Positions 1-10,564 of a stretch of DNA of 64,000 nucleotides are shown here, one piece after another. The stretch lies in the NCBI GenBank assembly GCA_032718475.1, contig JAUCBJ010004234.1, positions 1-64,000 on the forward strand. Reading direction: 5' to 3'. Both the position numbers and the translations under genes were made by a program. Source of the stretch: Nemertoderma westbladi. Taxonomy: Eukaryota; Xenacoelomorpha; Nemertodermatida; Nemertodermatidae. A model generated the notes under the pieces. The model was not told where the DNA came from, did no database searches, and worked only from the letters and a program-made list of their open reading frames with translations. Every line of letters begins with the position of its first letter. The stretch's first letter is position 1.

Positions 1-1
1 A

Positions 2-3000
2 ATTTCGGTAGAACTAGACTCCCTACTTCCGAGAGACCAGCATACTCGACAAGAACAGAAAGCTTTGCCATTGGACGGATTTAAGTGTCTAGCTATGAAG
101 GGATTCGGCAGGCAGTTAGGTAAGGTGCCGCCGATGAGTCCCATAGCACAGGAGTATTTTGACAAGCTCAGGATACCCAGACACCAGGTAGGTTATAGGA
201 ATGTTTCTATGTTGATTGGTGCAGAACAGCTGATCGCACACCAGATATGGGAAACGAGACCAGCTGAGCCGCATGTCAATGGACCACATGCCCATAGGAC
301 TATATTAGGTTGGTATACACGAGTACCCATGTCTTATGAGTTTACAGGTGGCGACAAGCCAATGAACAGATACGACGAATTACAGCCTATAACTCAACCA
401 CCGTTAGTAGAACCACCAGACATAGACGAGTTTAGGAGAACCTGTATTGACCACTATAGTGACTTTAGCGAGTCGGACGAGGAGTTGATTCCCGATAATG
501 TTAGGTTGTCGGAACCACTTCATAACGACCGGACAGATAGTGAACCCGAGGACTACTGTTATCAGACCCGTGGGTCTGGTTCAGCGGCCCACGCTACTTA
601 TCTGACTAACGTTTTGACTTATACAGACATAGTGGAGGGTCAAGTGGCTAAATATCGAGACCTAGACATTTTCCAATACAGTGAGGAGGAATTACAAAAG
701 GAATTGATACGCCAGGACCTCGAGACAGGAGCCAGAACCGTCGAATGGCTGGATAGGGACGCAATGGAACCCGGTGGATATGACCTAGCCATGTCTACTG
801 ATGAGAAGCGGTCGCTGGAGATGATGGAAGATACCATACGTCTGCTACCGACTGGACATTTTGAAGTTGGAATGTTGTGGCGTCGACAACCACCTAAGTT
901 GGAGAACAACTACAGCTTAGCCTTGAAAAGATTGAACGGAGTAAGGGCTCGGTTGTTGAAGAATCCGGACATTAGGGAGAAGTATTGCGCCCAGATCAAC
1001 AACTATTTCGCCAAGGGATTTGCTGGGAAGGTAGAGGACCCTGACTTAGTGACAGACCAGACTTATTACCTTCCACACCACTATGTGACTCACCCTGACA
1101 AGCCAGACAAGGTCCGAGTAGTCAACGACTGCGCAGCAGTCTATAGAGGTATGTCCCTGAATTCAGAGTTGATGGATGGTCCCAACCTGAATAACTATTT
1201 GATAGGAATACTGTTGCGTTTTAGACAGCGGCGATTCGCATTTACTTGTGACATCGAGGCGATGTTCCACCAGGTAAGAGCCTGTAAGGCAGACCAGGAT
1301 AGCCTTCGCTTTCTCTGGTACGAGAATGAAGACTTATCCGGCCCAGTGGTTACATACCAAATGTACGTTAGGATATTTGGCGCCCGCGATAGTCCGAACG
1401 GCACGCTGTTTGTTCTAAAGAAAACGGCAACAGCCCAGATTGGTAAGTATCCAGTAGAAGTAATCGAGTCTATATTGAGAAACTTCTATATGGACGACGG
1501 ATTGGTGTCTAAGGACACAGCGGAACAAGCCATAGAAGTGGCTCACGGCCTGCAAGAGTGCTTGGCTACAGGGGGTCTTCCTCTGACCAAGTTCACTACG
1601 AACTCGGAGGCCCTATTAGAGTCGTTCCCGGTAAAAGATCGCGGGAGCGGAGACATTGAATTGGGGGTAGAACCAATCCCCATGGCGCGAGTACTGGGAC
1701 TCGCTTGGAACCCGAACTCAGACAAGTTCCAGGTAAGAGTTAGATTTGAGCCCAGTAGCCCAGACAAAGTTTTGACTAAGAGGATTTGCTTATCGACATT
1801 GAGTAGACTATTTGACCCGATGAACTTTATCAGTCCGGTTATATTACAGGCACGAGCGTGCATGAGGAAAATTTGGTTGTCCGACGTAGAGTGGGACGAA
1901 CCAATATCTCCTATACATGCAAAGCAGTGGAGAGAGTGGGAGGCCGAGTTGCATCTATTGAAAAATATAGATGTACCCCGTTCCTACTTTCCGAATCAGC
2001 TGGTTTTCCCAGCTGATTTAGAGCTCCACCTATTTAGTGACGCAAGTGACACCGGCTTTGGTATGGTAGCCTACCTTCGCCGAGAGGTAAGTCAGGACAA
2101 GTTTGAGACGGCTTTTGTGACTTCTAGATCAAAGACAATGCCGGTCAAATATATGACTGTCCCTCGTGCAGAGTTACAGGCGGCTGTAGTTTCGGTCGAG
2201 GTAAGTAAGCAAATAACTGAGGAGTTAGACACGACATTGACCTTATTCTATTGGACGGACGCATCCTTGGTGTTAGTATACATTGCGGCCGACAATATTG
2301 CACTAAAGACATTTGTGGCCAATAGACGCGCTCAGATCGTTGATTTTTCGACGAAGGAACAATGGAGACATTGTCCGGGAGTGTTGAACCCGGCCGACAT
2401 AACTTCGAGAGGTGCAATGCCGGCGGAATTCTGTCAGGAAGAGTCCCAGGAGTTTTGGTTGCATGGACCTGATTTTCTAACGAGGACACAGGAACATTGG
2501 CCAGAGCGACTAAGGATAGTGACCAATCCGATGCCTGAAGATGCAGAAGTCAAAGTGGAGAAAGTCTCTAAGTCGAAGTCTAAAGCCAAACTTAAGTCAT
2601 TGGAGCGGCCTGAAGAGTCATTGGAGCGGCCTGAAGAGTTATTGGAGCGGCCCGGAGACCTGTCAGACCAACAGACTTACGTGACTACTAGGTCCGGAAG
2701 GGTAAGTTACGACATAAAACCACCCTTACAGACTAAACCGGAGTCACAGTTGGTAAGTGACGGACAGAAAATGACCGACAAAATGGAGCCTTTGGTTTCC
2801 AAACCTGCGGGTTTGGATTCGAAACTTCCATTAGTTAGCGGACAACCGTCGCTGGCATTAGAGTCATGCAGTGTTTATGACAAATTACTAAATTCGTCTG
2901 CCTCTTGGCTGACAATTTGTAAAAGAACTGCGTGGTTAAGCCGATACATTTTGTACCTTTGTTTAAAACATTCGAAACATTTGAGAGAACCATTGAGCAC

Positions 3001-4454
3001 CAATAGTGAGCGAATTCGGAAATTGAAACAACCTCTGACAGAGGATGAGATTGATCAAGCGGAATTAAAGCATTTGACGCATTATCAAATGTGTGCCTTC
3101 CCTAAAGAATTCCATCTATTATCGGCTCAACGACCAGTTCTCTATAAACCCCTTAGAAAATGGAGTCCATTAATCCATAAGGGTTTGATTTGTCATAGAT
3201 CGAGAATCCAGACTGTTGACATAAACTCACAGTTTCGGTTCCCAGTGATAATCCCTAGTCACCCAATAGAATTGCAAAGAGCGATTCTATGGGATATACA
3301 CAAGAGGTTGCATCACGCGGGAAAGTTACACTGTTTGTCGGCAGCGATTCATTCTATTGCAGCCAAGCAGGGCAGTAGGCACTATGTACGACGCCTGTCT
3401 GGTTTGCAAGAGGGTGAACGCCAGAGTATTGGAACAGGAGATGGCTGAACTCCCGGAAGCGAGAGTGCAGGCATATGACCCACCCTTTACGAACACAGGG
3501 GTGGATTGTTTTGGTCCGATTGAAGCAAAGAGTGGACGGCTGACCCACAAGCGATGGGGTCTGCTACTGACATGTATGGCGAGCAGAGCCATACACATCG
3601 AGCGTGTGGCAGACATGTCGACCAAATCTCTGCTCCTGGCCTTAAAGAGATTTATGGCCAGGAGAGGACTAGTAAAGGCGTTCTACTCTGACAAGGGTAC
3701 AAACTTTGTCGGAGGGAATAGTGAGTTGAACGCGGCTCATAAAGCAGCACAGAATAAGGAAATTTCTGCAGCACTTTTGCCGCAAAGAGTTGAGTGGAGA
3801 TTCAATACTCCAGAAAGTCCTTGGAGAGGAGGAAGTTGGGAGCGTTTAGTTCGCTCTGTAAAGCAGGCCATTGCAAAAACATTGCCTGTAAATAAACAAC
3901 TTACCGACGACGAACTGGTTACAGCTTTCATTGAAATCGAGCATACCCTAAACTCGAGGCCGATAGCTATGTTGCCAGACGGTGTTGCATTAACGCCGAA
4001 TCATTTGCTAATGCAGAGTCCAGCATTTCTTGTGCCGGCATCAGAACCCATTAGTGCCGACCTATATAGTCGTAAAAGCTGGAAAGTAACACAGTTAGTG
4101 GCGTACACATTCTGGGAATATTGGCGGGAATACTATCTTCCCACCATATCTACCAGAACAAAGTGGTACAAAACGGTTCGGAGTCTCCAAAGAGGAGATT
4201 ACGTATTGATAACCGAACCCATTGTCAAGAGAAAGTATTGGGAGACTGGAGTGATCTTGCACACACACCCAGACGTGCAAAACGTAGTGCGCACAGTCAT
4301 TGTGAAAATTAGGTGCAAGTGTCCGCACCCAAAAAAGTGTAAAACTAATGGTTTACACACCTTGGACCGACCGGTCCAAGATATTGTGTTATTAGAGGAG
4401 ACACGTATCGAGACGGGAGATTATAATTTGTCTACTGCCTCAAAACAGAGTTAG
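2..4454 (+). CDS. BEL/Pao pol polyprotein, element A (5' partial, one frameshift)
   Basis: Retrotransposon polyprotein for reverse transcription and integration. The frame is open from nt 2, so protease and gag lie upstream of the window. Domains in order: end of the A17 peptidase region (about 2-350), reverse transcriptase with YYLPHHYV near 1060 and the catalytic FYMDD at 1484-1498, RNase H with SDASD near 2035, a low-complexity linker (about 2530-2860), integrase zinc-binding HHCC (about 3308-3405), integrase core with D in VDCFGP (about 3500), D in SDKGTNF (about 3690) and E in SWERL (about 3840), then a DUF5641-like tail to the stop at 4452-4454. One frameshift near 3340-3350 lies between the zinc-binding histidines and cysteines, so integrase would not be made without recoding. 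Closest relative here is the pol at 18821-23709. Family assignment is firm; current activity is doubtful. Confidence 0.93.
563..579. repeat. Type-A palindrome, variant, in PR-RT linker
   Basis: CAGACCCGTGGGTCTGG. Both arms differ from the usual type-A form (CAAACC/GGTTTG) yet still pair. It is read in frame as QTRGSG. Confidence 0.7.
2602..2650 (+). repeat. Three 21-bp in-frame repeats containing GGAGCGG
   Basis: GGAGCGG occurs at 2602-2608, 2623-2629 and 2644-2650 within a 21-bp coding repeat (LERPEE-like) in the RNase H-integrase linker. The heptamer is the same one that abuts the 3' LTR at 10558-10564. A single copy lies at the equivalent place in element B (21783-21789). Confidence 0.8.
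2799..2816. repeat. Type-A palindrome in RNase H-integrase linker
   Basis: CCAAACCTGCGGGTTTGG, translated in frame as KPAGL within pol of element A. Confidence 0.85.
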
Positions 4455-4459
4455 TGTTG

Positions 4460-4548
4460 GACGCAACTCACTTCGTATGCATTCCTCGTATGCAAATACA
4501 AGGAAATGCATAGGAGCGGGGTTGTGGTGATTTGCGTTGAGTTTTGTC
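4460..4548 (+). promoter_or_regulatory. Conserved structured spacer after pol, element A
   Basis: Immediately after the pol stop, GAC..AACTCA (4460-4470) can pair with TGAGTT..GTC (4538-4548). Inside lies a hairpin, TATGCATTCCT (4476-4486) with AGGAAATGCATA (4501-4512, one bulge), followed by GGAGCGGGG (4513-4521). Element B has an analogous fold with unrelated stem sequence at 23764-23859. The role is inferred only: an internal priming tract, or a signal for expression of the downstream ORF. Confidence 0.55.
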
Positions 4549-4878
4549 TGGTGGGTATCAAAACAAAATTTTATTTTCAAAATTTTTGGAAAATTAGAAA
4601 ATTTTAAAATTAGAAGTGAACCCAAGACAATTCCAGACGCTGTGTATAGACGCGTTTTAGAATTCGTCTATAGAAAACAGTAATTTGAAAAGTCGTGAAG
4701 CCTGGAAAATAGCATTTAGAAACCATGGTGACGGCTATATTACGTAGGAGTGTAAATTGAGTTTAGCAACTTCCACAGATTGGTGCCAACAGTGCAACTA
4801 AGGTGCTAAAGGTTAGTAGCACCAGAGGCGTACATGGACCCCACTCAGTAGTTTGCAGGATGTGTGATGTTCGATTAT

Positions 4879-4895
4879 CAAACCTGTGGGTTTGG
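4879..4895. repeat. Type-A palindrome in pol-ORF3 spacer
   Basis: CAAACCTGTGGGTTTGG in noncoding sequence between pol and the second ORF. The spacer of element B has its own type-B palindrome at 23994. Confidence 0.8.
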
Positions 4896-5208
4896 TATAG
4901 TCGAGTATTGTGGCTATGGTCCTTTCTAACTACTGTAGTTTAGTAGGAGTAATGGGAGTAGTTTGGGCATCAAAAAGTGAGTTGGTCACGGCCAGTTTAT
5001 CTCCAAAGTTTTTGCGCTATGCATGGGAATAGGTTAGAGGATAGTTAGTTAGGAAGAGACGGGATCTAGAGAGTCGAACCTGAACTGCTGGAAGGCGGGG
5101 GGGTTCGGGAGGTCTGTCCTTCGGCGACATCTAACTGATTTACCCACAGTGTAGTTGGTTACGTAACGGCACTTATTGGGATATATATATGTATATACGC
5201 GTAACATA

Positions 5209-8200
5209 ATGGAGAGGGATATTAGAGCGCAACCGCGCAGAGGATTTACTGCCAGAGAGGAGGCGGAGCTACCATTCGCGCGACCGGGATGTAAAGACTC
5301 TAACGTTTACTACCATGGGCGGTCCGTGATGGAGCTAAACGGGAAGTATAAACCAAGTTATGATAAAGAATTACGGAGAGAAAGAATGAGAGCGTTGGGG
5401 GACCGGATGGAAGTTTTGCGGAAAGAGTATCGCACGCGGTATCCCTACGACTTTGCTTTGGACGTGTGCGACATTAGCGCAGATCCGGACGAGGAAATCG
5501 CACGACTATACCATATGAATATGTATTTACGACACGAGGAGCCTCTACCTGCAGTCCGAGACCAGTTCGACGGAATGCATCTGTATCGGAGGACTCGAGG
5601 CGAGGATCAGGAGACGCCGAAAGTCTTCAGCGTATACAAGCTCTTCTACAAGTGTGGTGAATGCATGAATAAACAGGACGTGGCGATTCCCGACCGACTA
5701 GACGAGCAACATCCGGAACCGATATTAACGCGATGTCCAGCTCACCAATTCCTTAGATATAACGAGGGAGGTTACCCGATGAGCAACCCGATGATCAGTA
5801 TCGACTTCAGCGGAAAGCGACCTCCGAGACCCATTACGCCGACCGTTACGACATTAGATCCGTATACGGAGATTAAACCCTGTTCGACACCCAGTTTGAT
5901 AGAGACGGCAGCGGCCATTTCGCTGTACCGAGCCTACAAGGATCTAGAGGTGCGGCGCGAAGCGGCGCGGGACTCGGGTACCAAACCCGCGGGTTTGGAG
6001 CTCTCGAGTCCCTGGACTGCGTTTACTTCACCTCACCGAGTGAGAAGCCTCACGCCTGAGCATCAGGACGACATAGACGCGTTGCGGCAGGAGGAGCGAG
6101 CGGCGAAGGCGAAGGAGTTATTTGAGAACAGGATAGCGGAGTATAATAAGACCGCGGATAGACATCAAGAGGAGACGAGGAGAGTGACCGGATTTGTTCC
6201 ACAGGTCGTATCTCAACCCGGACCGGTGTATTATTCCGATGGCACCGAACCTGCGATATTAGTAGATCATCCGGAGTCGCGAGAAGCGATACGATTCTTG
6301 CCGATGGTAAGAATGGCGGACCATTGGAACGTTGACTGTTTACGGGAAGTTTTATGCGCGAAGTTCTTGCGTGATGTCCCAATGCAGATCACAGATTACG
6401 ACACGTTGGATAAGATTGGAGCTCCGGGGAAGGAGAGTAAGTTATTCGGATGGTTGGATAAGTACATCAAGGTATGGGTCGCGGTGGCTACATTCCCAGA
6501 CGACGAGGAGGTAGACCAGACGTGGCTGAGGAGGAAGGGTTCTTATACCCGATATGATGACCACAAGGCGATCGAGCGCATGTGGACCCCATCAGATGAG
6601 ATTCAGCGTCAGTGGAGGAAAACGGAGGAATCACTGCAAGATTGGAGGGTGATGTTCTACGACAATGAAGGAGGGTCCCATCAAGAATGCTTGACCAGCA
6701 AGTGTATTCAGATTCGTGCGGCCGATGGTGTGACTCATGTGTTTATGCGTGTGAGGGCGGATCGAGAGAGACCGGAGCCCATCATAACGACACAATATCG
6801 GAAAGGGAAGGATCCTAGGGAACAGATTTTGGAGGTATGCAGGCGAGGAGGTATGCACGGAGCGGAGCGTATCGACGCCAGGATGTTACCCAAGAAAGTT
6901 AGAGAGGCTATTCTCAACCAAGATTACGTCAAGGTGGGATCGGGAGTCCAGAGCGATTTAGAGAGCGACTTCAACGCCATGACTGATCTGGAAGATAGAT
7001 TGCCGAGACCGTTTGTCGACACCAAGCTATTGTTGCTATGGGCACAGGATATTGGAATTTATAGGGAGTATCCCAACTCTGCCAAGACTGGTATGGGCTT
7101 TATAGCACACTTGTTGTATAATTGGGACTTTAAGTTGAAGACGCAGAAGAAGTACGAGGAGGCGTATGGCGAATACAACACGCCACCGGGAGCGGAGTTC
7201 AAATCCCACTTCAAGCGGCAAGCGTTAGTGTATTGGAACATTTGCGCGCCACCCCGTGCGTCGCTACAATATTATTTGGTGCTTGAGTCGAACACGGTGA
7301 CTTGTTTATTAGCGGATATCGTTGCGCGAGTTTTGAAGCGTCATCCATTGGTATTCGGAGGAGATCAATACGTTCGCTCGAAAGGGGGAATCCAATCCGA
7401 CGTGATGAAGCGTTTCTTAACCCCGTTCTTCAACCAATCGTTAGAGAATACGTCGATGGTGAGGAGAGGATTAGCGATATTCGAAGGAATATATCGACAG
7501 AACATCGGAGATTTGGGAGACCGACCGTCGATGGAATATCCGACGCCAGAAGCTTTGGATAAGTGGTTCGGGAATCAAACCCGCGGGTTTGGTACTCCCT
7601 TCCACTCGGAGGCTGATAGACCTGTTAAGGAGGGCTGGCCGGAAACGTTAGTAGAGGTGTTCGGAGTAGATCTTCCGGTGGAGAAGACATATCCGAAACG
7701 AACGCGGGAGGAAATATTGGAGATAGAGGACAAGGGCGAGGATGTTTACTTTGTTCCGGATCGACAACCGTTGACTGGAGAGGACGACATCGTATTAGAC
7801 ATTGGGAAAGAAGGAAGTGCGAAACCGATTGGAGACCTCATATACGAGAGGGCCTGGTTTCCACAAGCGCGTAGGTGCAAATTGTGCGGCAGCACAAGGC
7901 ACAATCTAAAGTCGTGCGACGCGGTAATAGAGGCGGCGCATAAGGTCTGCCATTGGTGTAATGAGACCGACCATTCGTTTCATACGTGCACCGTCTTCAT
8001 TTCTCAATGCGGATATTGCGGGGTAAAGGGACATCGTAGCGCGAGATGTCAGCTGCGAGATGATTCCTTTCAAAACCATAGCGCTAACCTACTTCGGGAG
8101 ATGTTAGATAAGTGGGAGAGTGTGGCGGATTACCATATTCAAGCGCAGATGCGTTGGTTACCATTTAAAGCGGGATATGGGTTTTGGGCGGTAGACCCAT

Positions 8201-8916
8201 CGCATGTTGCGTACGAGCCATATCTACAATCGCTACCACAATATCAGGAGCTCATCCTAACTGCTCAAGACCTTCCACAGAACACTGGAGTTATCGTAGT
8301 TCGAGAGTACTTCAGACAATTGAACATGGACAATAAGTACACATGGAACTTCGTTGCCATTTGCGATCGCATTACGAAGGGTGTATTTACGGAGACTAGA
8401 AAGGTGGTACGCGCGCGAGGAGATTGGAGGATGGCGGCTATACAGTACCGCAACGAATTCTTGTTGACTCATGTGCCAGTGGGTTCATTGACCGCTGAGA
8501 GGATACGAGAGCAAAGGATCGCAGCGACCACAGCGACGACCGCTGGAGCGCGAGGCTCGCGGAAAGAACCAGGAGGAGGGGTCCAAGACAAGCGTCAAGT
8601 CAAGGACGACCACTATCATTCAATTATAGAAGCACAGAGGTTGCAGCGCAAGGCGCAGGGGGCGTCTGAGAAAGCGCGTGTGCAACTGCAGAAGGAAGAG
8701 TTGGCGGAAGCGACCACGGGAGCGCGACAATTGGGACGAGGCCGAGGGAGAAGTTCGAGCCGAGAATCTGTCGGGGCTCAGGGAACGTCGTCGTCGGTTC
8801 CGGGGAGTGACGCCTCACGGACGCCGTCAACAGAGTCGACTAGAGGTAGATTAGTGTATCTGGGAAGGGGGCGAAAGAGAGGAGCGAGCCCGAAGAACCC
8901 AGGAGCGGGTTGTTAA
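5209..8916 (+). CDS. Extra zinc-knuckle ORF downstream of pol (ORF3), element A
   Basis: Intact 1236-codon ORF in the position where some retroelements carry env. I do not recognise the family. I chose the ATG at 5209 because element B has an alignable start in the same context (aataATGG); an in-frame ATG lies upstream at 5176. Visible features: CxxC (residues 149, 152) paired with CxxH (176, 179), conserved in element B; a central region of about 380 residues absent from the element B copy; three CX2CX4HX4C zinc knuckles at residues 890-903, 914-927 and 934-947; a conserved block after them (FWAV, VVREY, TWNF); and a basic RG/SR-rich C-terminus. No signal peptide or membrane segment is evident, which argues against an envelope protein. 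A nucleic-acid-binding, Gag-like or chaperone role is inferred from the knuckles. The codon-level conservation with a diverged relative suggests it was functional. Confidence 0.85.
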   Translation: MERDIRAQPRRGFTAREEAELPFARPGCKDSNVYYHGRSVMELNGKYKPSYDKELRRERMRALGDRMEVLRKEYRTRYPYDFALDVCDISADPDEEIARLYHMNMYLRHEEPLPAVRDQFDGMHLYRRTRGEDQETPKVFSVYKLFYKCGECMNKQDVAIPDRLDEQHPEPILTRCPAHQFLRYNEGGYPMSNPMISIDFSGKRPPRPITPTVTTLDPYTEIKPCSTPSLIETAAAISLYRAYKDLEVRREAARDSGTKPAGLELSSPWTAFTSPHRVRSLTPEHQDDIDALRQEERAAKAKELFENRIAEYNKTADRHQEETRRVTGFVPQVVSQPGPVYYSDGTEPAILVDHPESREAIRFLPMVRMADHWNVDCLREVLCAKFLRDVPMQITDYDTLDKIGAPGKESKLFGWLDKYIKVWVAVATFPDDEEVDQTWLRRKGSYTRYDDHKAIERMWTPSDEIQRQWRKTEESLQDWRVMFYDNEGGSHQECLTSKCIQIRAADGVTHVFMRVRADRERPEPIITTQYRKGKDPREQILEVCRRGGMHGAERIDARMLPKKVREAILNQDYVKVGSGVQSDLESDFNAMTDLEDRLPRPFVDTKLLLLWAQDIGIYREYPNSAKTGMGFIAHLLYNWDFKLKTQKKYEEAYGEYNTPPGAEFKSHFKRQALVYWNICAPPRASLQYYLVLESNTVTCLLADIVARVLKRHPLVFGGDQYVRSKGGIQSDVMKRFLTPFFNQSLENTSMVRRGLAIFEGIYRQNIGDLGDRPSMEYPTPEALDKWFGNQTRGFGTPFHSEADRPVKEGWPETLVEVFGVDLPVEKTYPKRTREEILEIEDKGEDVYFVPDRQPLTGEDDIVLDIGKEGSAKPIGDLIYERAWFPQARRCKLCGSTRHNLKSCDAVIEAAHKVCHWCNETDHSFHTCTVFISQCGYCGVKGHRSARCQLRDDSFQNHSANLLREMLDKWESVADYHIQAQMRWLPFKAGYGFWAVDPSHVAYEPYLQSLPQYQELILTAQDLPQNTGVIVVREYFRQLNMDNKYTWNFVAICDRITKGVFTETRKVVRARGDWRMAAIQYRNEFLLTHVPVGSLTAERIREQRIAATTATTAGARGSRKEPGGGVQDKRQVKDDHYHSIIEAQRLQRKAQGASEKARVQLQKEELAEATTGARQLGRGRGRSSSRESVGAQGTSSSVPGSDASRTPSTESTRGRLVYLGRGRKRGASPKNPGAGC
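5981..5998. repeat. Type-A palindrome in ORF3
   Basis: CCAAACCCGCGGGTTTGG is a perfect 18-bp palindrome, in frame as KPAGL. The comparable linker of element B ORF3 carries the type-B palindrome (25140). Confidence 0.9.
7576..7592. repeat. Second type-A palindrome in ORF3
   Basis: CAAACCCGCGGGTTTGG, read in a different frame (QTRGFG) from the copy at 5981, which shows that the DNA or RNA sequence rather than the peptide is what recurs. Confidence 0.88.
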
Positions 8917-8948
8917 TACATTATGGCACAGGGCGACAGACTCTAGAT

Positions 8949-8977
8949 ATATACATCATCGTCGCTCTGATGTATAT
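8949..8977 (+). repeat. Short inverted repeat after ORF3
   Basis: ATATACATC (8949-8957) and GATGTATAT (8969-8977) form a 9-bp stem with an 11-nt loop, just after the ORF3 stop and before repeat R1. No function can be assigned. Confidence 0.5.
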
Positions 8978-9003
8978 TGTAGCATTTGAAAATCTTCGAC
9001 TAG

Positions 9004-10170
9004 ACTCATACCTAAAGAGGTGAGGTCTCTATAGGGGTGTGAGTAACAGGCGGCGGCGGACTCGTGAGGGTCTGGGGGCACGTTAAACACTAGTCTAAGT
9101 GCAAGGGAGATACTGATGGCCCTCGTGTCTAGCGAACCATGAATTGCCATGGTGCCGTGGTTCCGTCTAGTCGGCATGTTGCCGTACTGCCAGTCCTGTA
9201 CACAGTAGGGGTGGTGGCAAGGCGTGATTTGTGGTGTCATGTGGTGTGAACTGTGGTTTGTATGTGGGCGATCAGTGGCAGTTGCTTGGGGCTCGGATGG
9301 GTTCCTTTGGCCATCAGCTGTTCCGTTTTTTTGATACTATATGTTATTGTCTCCATGTTCAGCTGATTGGTTTTTGGGATTTGTTTGGGCCTTTGAGTTT
9401 TCTGTTGCTGTGGGTACGTGAGTACACGTGATTGTGTGTATGGCCACTGCGAGTGAGTGTGGGAAACCTTGCCAGTTGGCTCAGTCGCCACTGGTATTAG
9501 TAGGACCATATTTTACTGCGCCCTTGCATACTTTGTGCACACAAAGTTATTTTGCCCTGATGGCAAAATAAGGTACTCTCGACTCTCATGTTCTCTCTAG
9601 TCGATACAACTAGTCCCTCCCGATTTTGACCCCGATTTTGTCTTTACCGATTATGTCCTCTGTGTGTGCATGGTATGTGTCCAATTTGTGTACTTGATAT
9701 TGTGAACATCTGTTGAGTACACGTGTACAGTGACTGGTAAGTGGTTACTTGTTCAGTAGCTTTTGAGCTACAGACAGTATTGTCTTTTCAATACTGCCGG
9801 CGAGGCAGGTGAAAACGAGTCAAAATTCCATGTTGGGTAGCGCAAGCCCACTTGGGACAAGACCGTCGGTTAGGCCCAAGGGCGACCTTGGTGCTCGATC
9901 GCTATCGACTGGTCCACCTGCCGGTTGACTCTCTGAGTTGGCTCAATGTACAGTCAGGCCACAGTAAGTTGACAGTAGCCGCCCATCTGGCTACAAGTTC
10001 GACGAGCTGTGCCGGTGTGATCGGGGAATTGAAAATTGAACCCGGGAAGCATCGGGCCATCCCCCGGCCCGGTCTGATAATAACATCAGTCAGACTGGCC
10101 CCAGGGGTGGTGGAAAAGCGTCCGCCTCGTGGGTGCGCCTCGGGGAGGAGCCCAAAAGGACGTAAGCGAT
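9004..10170 (+). repeat. Structured intron-like repeat R1
   Basis: A noncoding block of about 1.16 kb, colinear with and highly similar to 13704-14930. Helices supported by compensatory differences against R2: P1-like ACTCATACC (9004-9012) with GGTGTGAGT (9036-9044); TTATTTTGCC (9547-9556) with GGCAAAATAA (9562-9571); TCGACT (9579-9584) with AGTCGA (9599-9604); GTAGCT (9756-9761) with AGCTAC (9766-9771). CAGTATTG/CAATACTG (9775-9796) and a long-range GGCAGGTG/CACCTGCC helix are also present. The left arm of the first helix lies at the edge of the shared sequence. Short ORFs inside are not conserved between the copies. Structure is well supported; identity (self-splicing intron, ribozyme, IRES or other) is unresolved. 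Confidence 0.75.
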
Positions 10171-10230
10171 ACACTAGTTGAGTTATTTGAATTTATATTA
10201 TGAAAGAGGCGAAGGAAGTGATTGGGGAGA

Positions 10231-10247
10231 CAAACCTGCGGGTTTGG
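10231..10247. repeat. Type-A palindrome between R1 and the LTR
   Basis: CAAACCTGCGGGTTTGG in noncoding DNA about 320 bp before the LTR start. Confidence 0.82.
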
Positions 10248-10557
10248 CTTACTCCTTTCACTTGCCCTAGCAAAAATTTTATATTTGATTTTGTATGTAG
10301 TAATCATTATGTAGTAAGAATGAACGAGAAACAATATTTTGTAAATTTAATTTGTATGTAATAATCGTTAAACAGTGAGAGAGATAATATTTTGTAATTT
10401 TAATTTGTATGTAAATTCATTATGCAATATCTATGGCAATATTTGTAAATAGTAGAATTATTATGTTATTTAGATTGGGTGGAAGAAATTTATTTGTTTT
10501 GTATACATCACCTTATACTCTTCTACAATTGGAGGGAAACATTGTATGATTTCCCTT

Positions 10558-10564
10558 GGAGCGG
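10558..10564 (+). promoter_or_regulatory. Polypurine-like primer tract before LTR A
   Basis: TTGGAGCGG directly precedes the LTR start TGTTACGG. The same heptamer GGAGCGG abuts the LTR of element C (36935-36941, - strand) and of element B (28067-28073). A hairpin (GGGAAA/TTTCCC, with GAGAAAC/GTTTCTC in element C) stands just upstream. Confidence 0.65.

Noticed and set aside
5176-8916. ORF3 as a retroviral-type envelope protein, given its position after pol
   Set aside because: No signal peptide, no membrane anchor, and three zinc knuckles; it looks nucleic-acid binding.
9231-10181. Several short ORFs on both strands inside R1 (and the equivalents in R2)
   Set aside because: They are disrupted or shifted between the two copies, while the stems are kept; the block behaves as structured noncoding sequence.
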